DNA of 64,000 nucleotides from Mesorhizobium neociceri (GTDB lineage Bacteria; Pseudomonadota; Alphaproteobacteria; Rhizobiales; Rhizobiaceae). Numbering within the stretch: the first letter of the stretch is position 1; each line of letters begins with the position of its first letter. Both the position numbers and the translations under genes were made by a program. The stretch spans positions 16,598 to 80,597 of the forward strand of contig NZ_JACDTY010000025.1 in the NCBI RefSeq assembly GCF_013520985.1, given 5' to 3'. Below the pieces are notes generated by a model. The model worked only from the letters and a program-made list of their open reading frames with translations. It was not told the DNA's origin and searched no databases. Below, piece by piece: positions 23,636 through 31,774 of this stretch.

Positions 23636-24136
23636 ATGTCCCTTCCCGAAAAAGCCTTTCCGGTCTCCTGGGACCAGTTCCACCGCGACGCCCGGGCGCT
23701 CGCCTGGCGGCTTGCCGGCGCCAACAAGGGTCAGTGGAAGGCCATCGTCTGCATCACCCGCGGCGGCCTGGTTCCCGCCGCCATTATCTCGCGCGAACTC
23801 GGCATCCGCGTCATCGAGACGGTCTGCGTCGCCTCCTATCACGACTACACCAGCCAAGGGCAATTGCAGGTGCTGAAGGAGATCACGCCCGCCCTGCTCA
23901 CCGATGATGGCGCCGGCGTGCTGATCATCGACGACCTCACCGACACCGGCAAGACGGCCGGCATCGTGCGCGCCATGATGCCCAAGGCGCATTTCGCCAC
24001 CGTCTATGCCAAGCCGAAAGGCCGGCCGCTGGTCGACACCTTTGTCACCGAAGTCAGCCAGGACACCTGGATCTACTTTCCCTGGGACATGGGTTTTACC
24101 TACCAGAAGCCGATCGCCGACGATCACGCCGGCTGA
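23636..24136 (+). CDS. gpt: Xanthine phosphoribosyltransferase
   Basis: The 166-aa type I phosphoribosyltransferase makes XMP and GMP from xanthine or guanine and PRPP in purine salvage. The PRPP-binding motif is VLIIDDLTDTGKTA. ITRGGLVPAAIISRELGIR near residue 45 is the Gpt hallmark, and WIYFPWDMGF near the end is the base-binding region. The ATG at 23636 is chosen because the open frame upstream runs through a repeat. It complements adenine deaminase at 2297-4108 in purine salvage. Confidence 0.93.
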   Translation: MSLPEKAFPVSWDQFHRDARALAWRLAGANKGQWKAIVCITRGGLVPAAIISRELGIRVIETVCVASYHDYTSQGQLQVLKEITPALLTDDGAGVLIIDDLTDTGKTAGIVRAMMPKAHFATVYAKPKGRPLVDTFVTEVSQDTWIYFPWDMGFTYQKPIADDHAG

Positions 24137-24344
24137 TTCGCCAGCGCCCATTCTTCTGTCCAGGCGGCCGGAGCCGCGGCGTTTGCTGTGGAAACTGGCG
24201 CCGCAAGACACAATATTCTGTTGAATAGACACCTGTTGGCGGAATTCGACGGGTTGGTGTGACGTTTTTTACTTTTATGACTTACACTTGGCCGTAAGAT
24301 TCGTGTGACGGCAAACGATTCTGAGGGCTGGGGTAGCTTCTCCG

Positions 24345-24842
24345 ATGCTGACGAGACCAACGACGCACAACCATATGGCCGAAAGGGTCCGGCGACTCTT
24401 CGGGACCTCGCCGTGCCGTCTGCAGGTTGCGGCTCTGCCCTGGCGCACCACCGAAAACGGCATCGAAATCATGCTGATCACCAGCCGCGACACCGGCCGC
24501 TGGGTGCTGCCGAAAGGTTGGCCCGAAGCCAGGGAGCCGCTCTGCGAGGCTGCAGCGCGCGAGGCCGGCGAGGAAGCCGGATTGCGCGGCAAGATTTCGC
24601 ATTTCGAGGCTGGCCGCTATTTCTACGCCAAGGCATTGGCGTCCGGCGAGGAAGTGCCTTGCGAAGTGCTGGTGTTTCCGATGCAGGTCGAGCGCGTCTC
24701 CGACCGCTGGAAGGAAAAGCGCGCGCGCACCCGCAAATGGGTCAACGCGGCCGAGGCCGTGCGCATGATCAACGAGCCGGATCTTTGCCAGATCATCGCC
24801 CATTTCTGCGCCGATCCGTACAAATTCGCCGCTAGAACCTAG
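24345..24842 (+). CDS. NUDIX hydrolase, DIPP-like
   Basis: The 165-aa protein has the NUDIX box REPLCEAAAREAGEEAGL in the order GX5EX7REUXEEXGU, preceded by WVLPKGWPE, which is typical of diphosphoinositol-polyphosphate / diadenosine-polyphosphate hydrolase relatives. The tail RKWVNAAEAVRMI also fits. Start could be 24345 or the internal ATG at 24375; neither has a strong ribosome-binding site. The substrate in bacteria is unclear. Confidence 0.88.
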   Translation: MLTRPTTHNHMAERVRRLFGTSPCRLQVAALPWRTTENGIEIMLITSRDTGRWVLPKGWPEAREPLCEAAAREAGEEAGLRGKISHFEAGRYFYAKALASGEEVPCEVLVFPMQVERVSDRWKEKRARTRKWVNAAEAVRMINEPDLCQIIAHFCADPYKFAART

Positions 24843-24987
24843 CTATAATTCCACGCAGCACATTCCCATGCGCCAGCGCAGGTGCTCGTCATCGATTCTG
24901 ACCGTGCGCTTCGCCTCCGGCGCGGTCGATCCAGCTCCAGTCCGACATCGATAGATCCCTGCCCCTCAGGCCACGCTTTGCCACGGC

Positions 24988-25017
24988 TTGACATGCAGGT
25001 ATTTACCTGCATATTAT
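24988..25017 (+). promoter_or_regulatory. ArsR promoter with overlapping palindromic operator
   Basis: TTGACA at 24988-24993 and TATTAT at 25012-25017 with 18 bases spacing make a sigma-70-type promoter. The palindrome ATGCAGGTATTTACCTGCAT (24993-25012, 9-bp arms) fills the spacer exactly. It lies directly upstream of the ArsR gene, so autorepression is expected. Confidence 0.8.
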
Positions 25018-25039
25018 GTCTGCAAGATGAGTGAGACCG

Positions 25040-25360
25040 ATGGACGCCGACAAGGTTTTCAAAGCGCTGGGCGACCCGACACGCAGAAGGCTGCTCGATC
25101 TTCTGTGTGAGAAGAACGGACAGACGCTCGGGCAGCTTTGCGAGAACCTCGACATGGCAAGGCAATCCGCGACCCAGCACATCGACCTTTTGGAGGCGGC
25201 CAATCTGATCAGCACGGTCAAGCGTGGCCGCGAAAAGCTGCATTTCATCAACCCCGTGCCGCTGCACGAAGTCTACGAGCGCTGGGTGCGAAAATTCGAA
25301 CGGCAGCGGCTGAGCCTGCTGCACGACCTGAAGCAAGAACTCGAAGGAGACGACCAATGA
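25040..25360 (+). CDS. ArsR-family transcriptional regulator
   Basis: The 106-aa winged-helix repressor has VFKALGDPTRRRLLDLL at the N terminus, recognition helix ARQSATQHIDLLEAANLI and wing VKRGREKLHFINPVPL. No metal-binding Cys motif (such as CxCxxC) is seen, so it belongs to the non-metal subgroup usually paired with AHSA1 (SRPBCC) genes. Its stop overlaps the ATG of the AHSA1 gene. The operator at 24993-25012 suggests autoregulation. ATG at 25040 is chosen for family length. Confidence 0.92.
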   Translation: MDADKVFKALGDPTRRRLLDLLCEKNGQTLGQLCENLDMARQSATQHIDLLEAANLISTVKRGREKLHFINPVPLHEVYERWVRKFERQRLSLLHDLKQELEGDDQ

Positions 25361-25821
25361 CCCGGGAAACCACCAGTTTTGTCTACGTGACCTACATCAG
25401 ATCGACGCCGCAAAAAGTGTTCGAGGCCATCACCAGGCCCGATATCGCCAAGCGCTACTGGGGCCACGAAAACGTCTCCGACTGGAAGCCCGGATCGAAA
25501 TGGGAACACATCCGCGCCAATGACGAGCGCTCCGTCGAACTCATCGGCAAGGTCGTCGAAATCTCGCCGCCGACCCGCCTGGTCATGACCTGGGCCAACG
25601 CTTCGCAGGCCGACGATCCGACCAAGCACAGCCGGGTGACGTTCGCCATCGAGGAATACGACACCATGGTCAAGCTGACCGTCAGCCATGACGAACTCGA
25701 AGCCGGCAGCGGCATGGCCAAGGGCATCAGCCAGGGCTGGCCGGCCGTGTTGTCCAGCATGAAATCCTTCCTTGAAACCGGCACCGGCATCGACCTTTTC
25801 GCCAAGCCGAAATCGGCCTGA
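25357..25821 (+). CDS. AHSA1/SRPBCC-domain protein
   Basis: The 154-aa protein of the Bet v1-like START superfamily has YIRSTPQKVFEAITRPDIAKRYWG at the N terminus and ends with GWPAVLSSMKSFLETG, the standard AHSA1 pattern. It likely binds a hydrophobic ligand. It overlaps the ArsR gene by 4 bases (ATGA), showing translational coupling, and is followed within 30 bases by a GFA-family gene, so the three form an operon. Confidence 0.93.
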   Translation: MTRETTSFVYVTYIRSTPQKVFEAITRPDIAKRYWGHENVSDWKPGSKWEHIRANDERSVELIGKVVEISPPTRLVMTWANASQADDPTKHSRVTFAIEEYDTMVKLTVSHDELEAGSGMAKGISQGWPAVLSSMKSFLETGTGIDLFAKPKSA

Positions 25822-25847
25822 AGCAAGCTTCCAGCGGGAGAACGACG

Positions 25848-26261
25848 ATGACCAGGCACTTTACAGGCGGCTGCGCCTGCGGCGCGATCCGTTATGAGGC
25901 AAGCGGCGAGCCGATCTTTCAGAACCACTGCCAATGCCTCGATTGCCAGAAGCGCAGCGGCACGGGCCATGGCTCCTATGTGACCTTCGGCCGGCGCGCT
26001 GACGTAAAGATCACCGGCGAGCCAAGCACCTGGCGGATGATCGCCGACAGCGGCAATGAAAAGGTCCAAGCCTTTTGCCCGACCTGCGGCACGCCGCTCT
26101 ACCTGACCTTCGTCGCCATGCCCGAGCTGACTGCGATCCATGCCACCAGCCTTGACGACGCCGGCCAGTTCAATCCGCATGCGGTCACTTACATCGTCCG
26201 CGGCCATACCTGGGACACGATCGATCCCGCGCTCCAGCCATTCGAGCGAATGCCTGGATGA
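25848..26261 (+). CDS. GFA-family (glutathione-dependent formaldehyde-activating-like) protein
   Basis: The 137-aa CENP-V/GFA fold protein has zinc ligands in GGCACGAIRY, NHCQCLDCQKRSG and FCPTCGTPLY, the full set of seven cysteines expected. GFA proteins were proposed to speed glutathione-formaldehyde adduct formation, but many members have other or unknown roles. It is third gene of the ArsR-AHSA1 operon and is followed by a strong hairpin. Confidence 0.92.
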   Translation: MTRHFTGGCACGAIRYEASGEPIFQNHCQCLDCQKRSGTGHGSYVTFGRRADVKITGEPSTWRMIADSGNEKVQAFCPTCGTPLYLTFVAMPELTAIHATSLDDAGQFNPHAVTYIVRGHTWDTIDPALQPFERMPG

Positions 26262-26266
26262 ACCGA

Positions 26267-26298
26267 GCAGAGCCCTATCCCCTCGGATAGGGCTCTGC
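26267..26298. terminator. Strong hairpin between convergent genes
   Basis: Perfect 14-bp stem GCAGAGCCCTATCC / GGATAGGGCTCTGC with loop CCTC. It lacks a T-tract on either side but sits exactly between two convergent operons (GFA plus, ABC minus) and probably limits read-through both ways. Confidence 0.7.
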
Positions 26299-26305
26299 AT
26301 TCAGC

Positions 26306-28111
26306 TCAGATCACCAGGCCCTTGGTCAGTTCCAGCGCCTGGCGCTCGAACAGGCGGCGGTAGATGCCGCCCTTCAGCCGGATCAGCTCGTCATGCGAGC
26401 CTTCCTCGACGATCTTGCCGCGATCGAACACCAAGAGCCTGTCCAGGGCGCGCACCGTCGACAGCCGGTGGGCGATAACCAGCGTCGTGCGACCGACCAT
26501 CAGCCGCTCCATTGCCTGCTGGATCAGCACTTCAGATTCCGAATCGAGGCTCGATGTCGCCTCGTCCAGGATCAGGATGCGCGCATCCGCCAGGAAGGCG
26601 CGTGCGATCGCCACGCGCTGGCGTTCGCCGCCCGACAATTTCACGCCGCGCTCACCGACCAGCGTGCCGTATCCCTTCGGCAGGCTGGTGATGAAATCAT
26701 GCGCACTGGCGAGCCTGGCGGCATGCTCGATCTCGGCCTGCGTGGCGTCCGGTCGGGCATAGGCGATGTTCTCGGCCAGCGAGCGGTGGAACAGGATCGG
26801 CTCCTGCTGCACGATGGCGATCTGCGCGCGCAGCGACGCCTGCGCCACAGCAGAGATGTCCTGGCCGTCGATCAGGATCTTGCCGCCGCTGACGTCATAG
26901 AGGCGCTGGATCAGCTTGACGAACGTCGTCTTGCCCGAGCCGGAATGACCGACCAGTCCGACCCGTTCGCCGGCCGCTATCTCCACCGAAAAGTCACGGT
27001 AGAGCGGCAGCCGATGACTGCCATAGTGGAAGGTGACGTTGTCGAAGCGGATAGCGCCCTGCGTGATCCGGATCGGCTGAGCGCCGGGCCGGTCCTCGAT
27101 GCCAAGCGGTTGCGACTGGAAATCGACCAGTTCCTCCATGTCGTTGATCGAACGCTGCAAATTACGGATATGCGTGCCGATGTCCCTGAGATAACCCTGC
27201 AGCACGAAGAACGAGGTCAGCACGAAGGCAACGTCGCCGGCGCTCGCCTGCCCCCAGGCCCACAGCATCAGCGACAGCCCGATCACCGCCGTCCGCAGCA
27301 CCAGCAGCATGGCGCCTTGCGTGGTGCCGTTGATGGTGCCGCGCACCCAGGTGCGGCGCGTGCGTGCCCGCCATTTGGCGACAACCTTGGCGAGCCGTGC
27401 TTCCTCGCGCGTCTCGGCGCCAAAGCCCTTGACCACGGCGTTGCAGCTCACCGCATCCGCGAGCGACCCGCCGAGCCGCGTATCCCAGCTGTTGGCGAGC
27501 CGTGCCGCGGGCGCGACATAGCCAAGCGACAGCATCGCCGTCACCATGATGAACAGCACCGAGCCGACTGCTACGACCAGCCCCATCAGTGGCCAGAACC
27601 AACCGAGCAGCAGCGTCGAGCCGACCAGCATGGCGACCGACGGCAAAAGCGCGATCAGGATCGTGTCGTTGAGCAGGTCGAGCGCCCACATGCCGCGCGT
27701 GACCTTGCGCACCGTCGAGCCGGCAAAGCTGTTGGCGTGCCAGTCGGTGGAGAAGCGCTGCACGCGGTGGAACGCATCGGCGGCGATATCGGCCATCATC
27801 TTCAGCGTCAGCTCGACAATGCCCATGAAAGCGAGGTTGCGCAGCACCACGCCGGTCAGCGCCAAGGCGACGAGCGCGAAGAACGCCGCCATCGCAGCAT
27901 TCCACGCGACATCGCCGGCCGAAGCACTGCTGGCGACGGCGTCGACCAGCCGGCCGGAATAGAGCGGCGTCAACACGTCGGCCAGGGTCGACAGCAGGAA
28001 GCCGCCCATGATCAGCGAAAGCCGCCACGGCTGGCGCCGCCAGTGGCTGAGCGTGAAGCCAAGAACGCTGCGAAAGGCGCTTGCGCGCAGGTCGATTCGA
28101 AGACGAGCCAT
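26306..28111 (-). CDS. ABC exporter, fused permease-ATPase
   Basis: The 601-aa half-transporter has six predicted membrane helices in the first about 310 residues (from FTLSHWRRQPWRLSLIMGGFL) and a C-terminal ATPase: Walker A GHSGSGKTT, signature LSGGERQRVAIARAFL, Walker B ILILDEATSSLDSES and the switch His in VIAHRLSTV. It resembles MsbA/multidrug exporters acting as a homodimer. Start at 28111 or 28120 is ambiguous, and a hairpin (28121-28141) overlaps the translation start. A leader ORF with its own promoter lies upstream, suggesting attenuation control. Confidence 0.92.
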   Translation of the reverse strand: MARLRIDLRASAFRSVLGFTLSHWRRQPWRLSLIMGGFLLSTLADVLTPLYSGRLVDAVASSASAGDVAWNAAMAAFFALVALALTGVVLRNLAFMGIVELTLKMMADIAADAFHRVQRFSTDWHANSFAGSTVRKVTRGMWALDLLNDTILIALLPSVAMLVGSTLLLGWFWPLMGLVVAVGSVLFIMVTAMLSLGYVAPAARLANSWDTRLGGSLADAVSCNAVVKGFGAETREEARLAKVVAKWRARTRRTWVRGTINGTTQGAMLLVLRTAVIGLSLMLWAWGQASAGDVAFVLTSFFVLQGYLRDIGTHIRNLQRSINDMEELVDFQSQPLGIEDRPGAQPIRITQGAIRFDNVTFHYGSHRLPLYRDFSVEIAAGERVGLVGHSGSGKTTFVKLIQRLYDVSGGKILIDGQDISAVAQASLRAQIAIVQQEPILFHRSLAENIAYARPDATQAEIEHAARLASAHDFITSLPKGYGTLVGERGVKLSGGERQRVAIARAFLADARILILDEATSSLDSESEVLIQQAMERLMVGRTTLVIAHRLSTVRALDRLLVFDRGKIVEEGSHDELIRLKGGIYRRLFERQALELTKGLVI

Positions 28112-28120
28112 GATGTCCAT

Positions 28121-28141
28121 CCGGGCGCAAAAAACGCCCGG
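28121..28141 (-). promoter_or_regulatory. Hairpin abutting the exporter start codon
   Basis: CCGGGCG and CGCCCGG form a 7-bp stem with a TTTTTTG loop directly before ATG 28120. It could mask initiation unless opened. Confidence 0.5.
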
Positions 28142-28279
28142 TCCCGGTAAGGTCGAAAATTGAAAACCGCGCTGGGCAATTCGCCCGGGGCTGCGGAGGT
28201 TCGGCATAGGTGGCGGCGCGCCCTAGATATCGGGTGGCGACCGGCATCGGCGGAAGCCTGTACTCGACCCGGCATCGCC

Positions 28280-28298
28280 GCGAAGGACAAACCTTCGC
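28280..28298 (-). promoter_or_regulatory. Leader hairpin
   Basis: Perfect 7-bp stem GCGAAGG/CCTTCGC with loop TTTGT on the minus strand, 18 bases past the stop of the leader peptide; a candidate alternative-structure element. Confidence 0.5.
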
Positions 28299-28315
28299 CG
28301 GACACCAGGTGAGAC

Positions 28316-28357
28316 CTAGGCTTCGCGGCCTCGCATTACCATGTGAAATACTGCCAT
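28316..28357 (-). CDS. 13-codon leader peptide upstream of ABC exporter
   Basis: The minus strand reads MAVFHMVMRGREA followed by TAG. A strong ribosome-binding site GGGAGG (28368-28363) lies 5 bases before the ATG and is itself inside a hairpin (28360-28388, CTCCGCAA pairing with TTGCGGGAG). The R-G-R near the end is an Arg-X-Arg motif like those at which macrolide-bound ribosomes stall in resistance leaders (for example MRLR of the ErmD leader). The exporter starts about 200 bases downstream. Translation is not proven. Confidence 0.6.
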   Translation of the reverse strand: MAVFHMVMRGREA

Positions 28358-28390
28358 TCGGACCTCCCGCAACACAATTGCGGAGGGGTC

Positions 28391-28419
28391 CTTATAGAGA
28401 CGCCTCAGCGGATCGCCAA
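28391..28419 (-). promoter_or_regulatory. Promoter of the ABC exporter leader
   Basis: TTGGCG at 28419-28414 and TATAAG at 28396-28391 with a 17-base spacer, a good sigma-70-type match. The start site would fall at about 28384, at the foot of the hairpin that hides the leader ribosome-binding site. Confidence 0.6.
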
Positions 28420-28502
28420 GACCGGGCGTGCCGCAAAAGCGTAACTGGTCCAACCAGTGAGGTTATTTTGCAACAACGGCGGGCAAGCCTCGCCTCTGTG
28501 CC

Positions 28503-28913
28503 TCATTCCGGGTTGCGATCGAGGCGCATGTAGCGGCCATCGGTGGATGCCTTGAAGCCCAGCTTCTCATAAACGCCATGCGCGTCACTGGTCGACAGGC
28601 TCCAGTGCGAGACCGTGCTGAGTTGAGGGTGATCGATGAGCGCCCGCACCAGTTGCAAGCCAATGCCCCGGCCGCGATGCTGCGGCCAGATGATGATGTC
28701 GGCGAGATAGGCAAACACCGTACGGTCGGTGATGGCCCGGCCAAAGCCGACTTGATTCCCATCGATATAGGCTGCGGTGCAGAGCGAGTTGGCGAAGGCG
28801 CGGCGATGAAATTCGTCGCTGCGTCCGGCGCCCCAGTAGCTCGCCATCAACAGGTCGGAGGTCGCCCGAAAATCGATCCGTGACATGTCGAAGCTGATTT
28901 CACTGTAGGGCAT
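28503..28913 (-). CDS. GNAT-family N-acetyltransferase
   Basis: The 136-aa protein has the acetyl-CoA binding motif A: FAYLADIIIWPQHRGRGIGLQLVRAL, with the Q/RxxGxG/A loop as QHRGRGIG. DAHGVYEKLGFKAS near the end is motif B. The acceptor substrate is unknown. GAGG is 4 bases before ATG 28913; the frame opens to 29114 but overlaps the nadE end and lacks support. Confidence 0.9.
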   Translation of the reverse strand: MPYSEISFDMSRIDFRATSDLLMASYWGAGRSDEFHRRAFANSLCTAAYIDGNQVGFGRAITDRTVFAYLADIIIWPQHRGRGIGLQLVRALIDHPQLSTVSHWSLSTSDAHGVYEKLGFKASTDGRYMRLDRNPE

Positions 28914-29061
28914 GGTGCCTCGCAAAGAATTAAGGGGGCGGCCGAACGTCCCGTCCGGCCGATGACTGCCCAGCGTGCCGTAACAGAAGCTGATGCCGCG
29001 GCCGGAGCTTGCCGTTCTTGAAGCATGCAAGCCGCAAAGGTTCATCAATGGGATCAGATAT

Positions 29062-30744
29062 TTAGCCGCGATCCCTGAAACGGTTGGTGATGGGATAGCG
29101 ACGGTCGCGGCCAAAATTCTTGCGGGTGATCTTCACACCCGGTGCCGCTTGCCGGCGTTTGTACTCGGCAATGTAGAGCAAATGTTCGATACGCGTCACC
29201 GTCGCCCGGTCATGGCCGCGCGCGACGATGTCGTCGACGCCCATCTCGTTCTCGACCAGGCATTCCAGAATGTCGTCCAGCACAGGATAGGGCGGCAGCG
29301 AATCCTGGTCGGTCTGGTTCTCGCGCAGTTCCGCCGACGGCGCCTTGTCGATGATATTCTTCGGGATCACCTCGCCCGAGGGACCGAGCGCACCCGGCGG
29401 CACATGGCTGTTGCGCCAACGCGACAGCGCATAGACCTGCATCTTGTAGAGATCCTTGATCGGGTTGAAGCCGCCATTCATGTCGCCATAGAGCGTGGCA
29501 TAGCCGACCGACATCTCGCTCTTGTTGCCTGTGGTGACGACCATCGAGCCGAACTTGTTGGAGATCGCCATCAGGATGGTGCCGCGCGCGCGGCTTTGCA
29601 GATTTTCTTCGGTGATGCCTTCCTTGGTGCCTTCGAAGAGCTGCGTCAGGGTGTGCAGGAACCCTTCGACCGGCTCGAAGATCGGCACGATGTCATAGCG
29701 GCAGCCGAGCGCGCGGGCGCAGTCTTCGGCGTCTTTCAGCGAATCCTTCGAGGTGTAGCGATAAGGCATCATCACCGCGCGCAGCCGTTCCTCGCCCAGC
29801 GCATCGACGGCCAATGCGGCGCAGATCGCCGAATCGATGCCGCCGGACAGGCCCAGCACGACGTTCTTGAAGCCGTTCTTGTTGACGTAGTCGCGCAGGC
29901 CCAGCATGCAGGCGCGGTAGTCCGCCTCTTCCCGTTCCGGGATCTTCGACATCGGCCCTTCGGTGCAGACCCAGCCGTCGCCTTGGCGTTTCCAGGTGGT
30001 GACGTCGACCGCGTCCTCGAACTGGCTCATCTGGAAAGCCAATGTCTTGTCGGCACCGATGGCGAAGGACGCGCCGTCGAAGATCAGCTCGTCCTGGCCG
30101 CCAAGCTGGTTGGCGTAGATCATCGGCAGGCCGCATTCGATGACCTGCTTGATGACGACCTGATGGCGGACGTCGATCTTGGCGCGATAATAGGGCGAAC
30201 CGTTCGGCACCAGCAGGATCTCGGCGCCGCTTTCGGCCAGCGTCTCGCAGACTGCGACATCGCCCCAGATGTCCTCGCAGATCGGAATGCCCAGCCGCAC
30301 GCCGCGAAAGTTGACCGGACCCTGCAGTTCCGGCCCGGCCTGGAAGACGCGCTTTTCGTCGAACTCGCCATAATTGGGCAAATCGAGCTTGTAGCGCTCG
30401 GCGAGGATCTTGCCGCCATCGGCGACGATAATCGAATTGTGGGTGCCGCTCTTGCGCTTCAGCGGCGTGCCGATGATGACGCCCGGCCCGCCATCGGCGG
30501 TATCCCCGGCGAAATCCTGCGCGGCCTTTTCGCAAATCTTGAGGAAGGCCGGCTTCAGCACCAGATCCTCCGGCGGATAACCGGCAAGGAAAAGCTCGGT
30601 GTAGAGCACGATGTCGGCGCCCTGTCGGGCGGCATCCGCCCTCGCCTCGCGCGCCTTGGCAAGGTTGCCGGCGACATCGCCGACCGTCGGATTGAGCTGG
30701 GCAACGGCGATGCGCAGAATATCGGGAGCGGTCTTCTTGGTCAT
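29062..30744 (-). CDS. nadE: Glutamine-dependent NAD+ synthetase
   Basis: The 560-aa two-domain enzyme makes NAD+ from deamido-NAD+, ATP and glutamine. The N-terminal nitrilase-type glutaminase has Glu in YTELFLAGYPPEDL, the Lys region KLDLPNYGEFDE and the Cys in GIPICEDIWGD. The C-terminal synthetase has the P-loop GLSGGIDSAICAALAVDAL and SNKFGSMVVTTGNKSEMSVGYATLYGDM. The length is standard. It is the final step of NAD biosynthesis. Confidence 0.97.
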   Translation of the reverse strand: MTKKTAPDILRIAVAQLNPTVGDVAGNLAKAREARADAARQGADIVLYTELFLAGYPPEDLVLKPAFLKICEKAAQDFAGDTADGGPGVIIGTPLKRKSGTHNSIIVADGGKILAERYKLDLPNYGEFDEKRVFQAGPELQGPVNFRGVRLGIPICEDIWGDVAVCETLAESGAEILLVPNGSPYYRAKIDVRHQVVIKQVIECGLPMIYANQLGGQDELIFDGASFAIGADKTLAFQMSQFEDAVDVTTWKRQGDGWVCTEGPMSKIPEREEADYRACMLGLRDYVNKNGFKNVVLGLSGGIDSAICAALAVDALGEERLRAVMMPYRYTSKDSLKDAEDCARALGCRYDIVPIFEPVEGFLHTLTQLFEGTKEGITEENLQSRARGTILMAISNKFGSMVVTTGNKSEMSVGYATLYGDMNGGFNPIKDLYKMQVYALSRWRNSHVPPGALGPSGEVIPKNIIDKAPSAELRENQTDQDSLPPYPVLDDILECLVENEMGVDDIVARGHDRATVTRIEHLLYIAEYKRRQAAPGVKITRKNFGRDRRYPITNRFRDRG

Positions 30745-30869
30745 GCCTGCGGTTTAGCGCGGCAGAATTGCCCGGGCAATGGCGTTCGTTTGGACCAATC
30801 CAGACCGATCGGCATTAGCCGATCGTGTCTTATCGCTCGACATGCGGATCTTAGCGAGGCAGCCCGTGA

Positions 30870-31586
30870 TCAGTCGTCGCCCATATACTCGCGCAGCGAT
30901 TGTGGCGAATGGTTCTCTCCGATCGACATCGCCAGGATGCGCGAGATGTGCCGACGCGGCAGCCTCGTGTCCGCCACCCATTTATTGATCTGCGCCTGGA
31001 CCTTGTCGAGGTCTCGCTTCGAGGTCGGGCTTTCGGCGATATCGAGGCCTGCATCGCGCAACGCTGCCGCCATATCGGCCGAGATGACGAAAGCGTCCCA
31101 GCCCAGCCAGCGCAGAAAATACTGGCCGGTGTTGCCGCCGAGCCGGCTGCCGTGCTTGCCGAGATACGCCATCAGCCCGACCTGGTCGTCCGCCGGCCAC
31201 TCAGCCAGGAATTTGCCGAAGCTGCCATGCTCCTTCGACACGCGCTCGACGAAGGCGGCATTGTCGCGCACCGATTTGATCTTCTGCGGATTGCGCACGA
31301 TGCGCTTGTCGGCCGTCAGATCGTGCCAGAAGTCGTCGGGCTGGAACAGCAGCCGCTTCGGCTCGAATTGGAGGAAGGCTTCCTCGAAACCCGGCCATTT
31401 CTGTTCGATAACGCGCCACACGAAGCCGGCGGCAAACACGCGTTCGGCCATCGTCGAGAGGATGCGATCATCGCTGATTTTGGCCACGGCGGCATTGTCG
31501 GGCAATGGACCGAGCAGCGACGTCAATTCACCTTCGCCGCCTTTGCGTTTTGCAGCGCGTGCGCGAATCTTCTGGAAATCAGCCAT
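30870..31586 (-). CDS. DNA-3-methyladenine glycosylase I-like protein
   Basis: The 238-aa protein matches the helix-hairpin-helix glycosylase fold of Tag: ILSTMAERVFAAGFVWRVIEQKWPGFEEAF, KIKSVRDNAAFVERV, then LGGNTGQYFLRWLGWDAFVIS. The N-terminal zinc-ligand motif CxW of classical Tag is absent (the protein starts MADFQKIRARAAKRKGGEG), and the C terminus is longer (LPRRHISRILAMSIGENHSP). It probably repairs alkylated bases; substrate range is uncertain. ATG at 31586 is chosen over 31628 on homology. Confidence 0.85.
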   Translation of the reverse strand: MADFQKIRARAAKRKGGEGELTSLLGPLPDNAAVAKISDDRILSTMAERVFAAGFVWRVIEQKWPGFEEAFLQFEPKRLLFQPDDFWHDLTADKRIVRNPQKIKSVRDNAAFVERVSKEHGSFGKFLAEWPADDQVGLMAYLGKHGSRLGGNTGQYFLRWLGWDAFVISADMAAALRDAGLDIAESPTSKRDLDKVQAQINKWVADTRLPRRHISRILAMSIGENHSPQSLREYMGDD

Positions 31587-31659
31587 TGGCGCCCTGCTAC
31601 GGTATGGGTGGACGCGGCAATCTACCACTTCCCGTTCGCGCCGGTAGTCTCTAGGTCTA

Positions 31660-31749
31660 ATGCATGTCGCTCAAAAGTGGCCCCCGGTTTTGAGAGAGCG
31701 ACATGCATAAAAACAAAGACCTAAAGCGCGTCGCTTGAACGCGCTTCAG
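31660..31749. repeat. Palindromic intergenic repeat, family A copy 2
   Basis: ATGCATGTCGCTCAAAA pairs with TTTTGAGAGAGCGACATGCAT (31660-31708), followed by CAAAGACCTAAAGCGCGTCG and a GCGCGTCGCTTGAACGCGC hairpin. Same structure as 19371-19460. Confidence 0.75.
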
Positions 31750-31774
31750 GCAGACGCTGACCATGGAGGCGACC

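Larger units (their letters stand above)
28112..28502. other. 5' leader region of the ABC exporter
   Basis: These 391 bases contain, on the minus strand in reading order: promoter 28419-28391, a hairpin enclosing the ribosome-binding site of a 13-codon leader, the leader 28357-28316, a GCGAAGG/CCTTCGC hairpin (28298-28280), and a CCGGGCG/CGCCCGG hairpin with a T6 loop (28141-28121) abutting the exporter start. Confidence 0.65.

Noticed and set aside
26393..28150. 585-codon plus-strand frame opposite the ABC exporter
   Set aside because: Antisense to Walker A, signature and Walker B motifs of a real gene; composition is shadow-like.
28993..31647. 884-codon open frame on the plus strand
   Set aside because: Antisense to nadE and the Tag-like gene; the translation shows only Arg/Asp/His-rich shadow composition.
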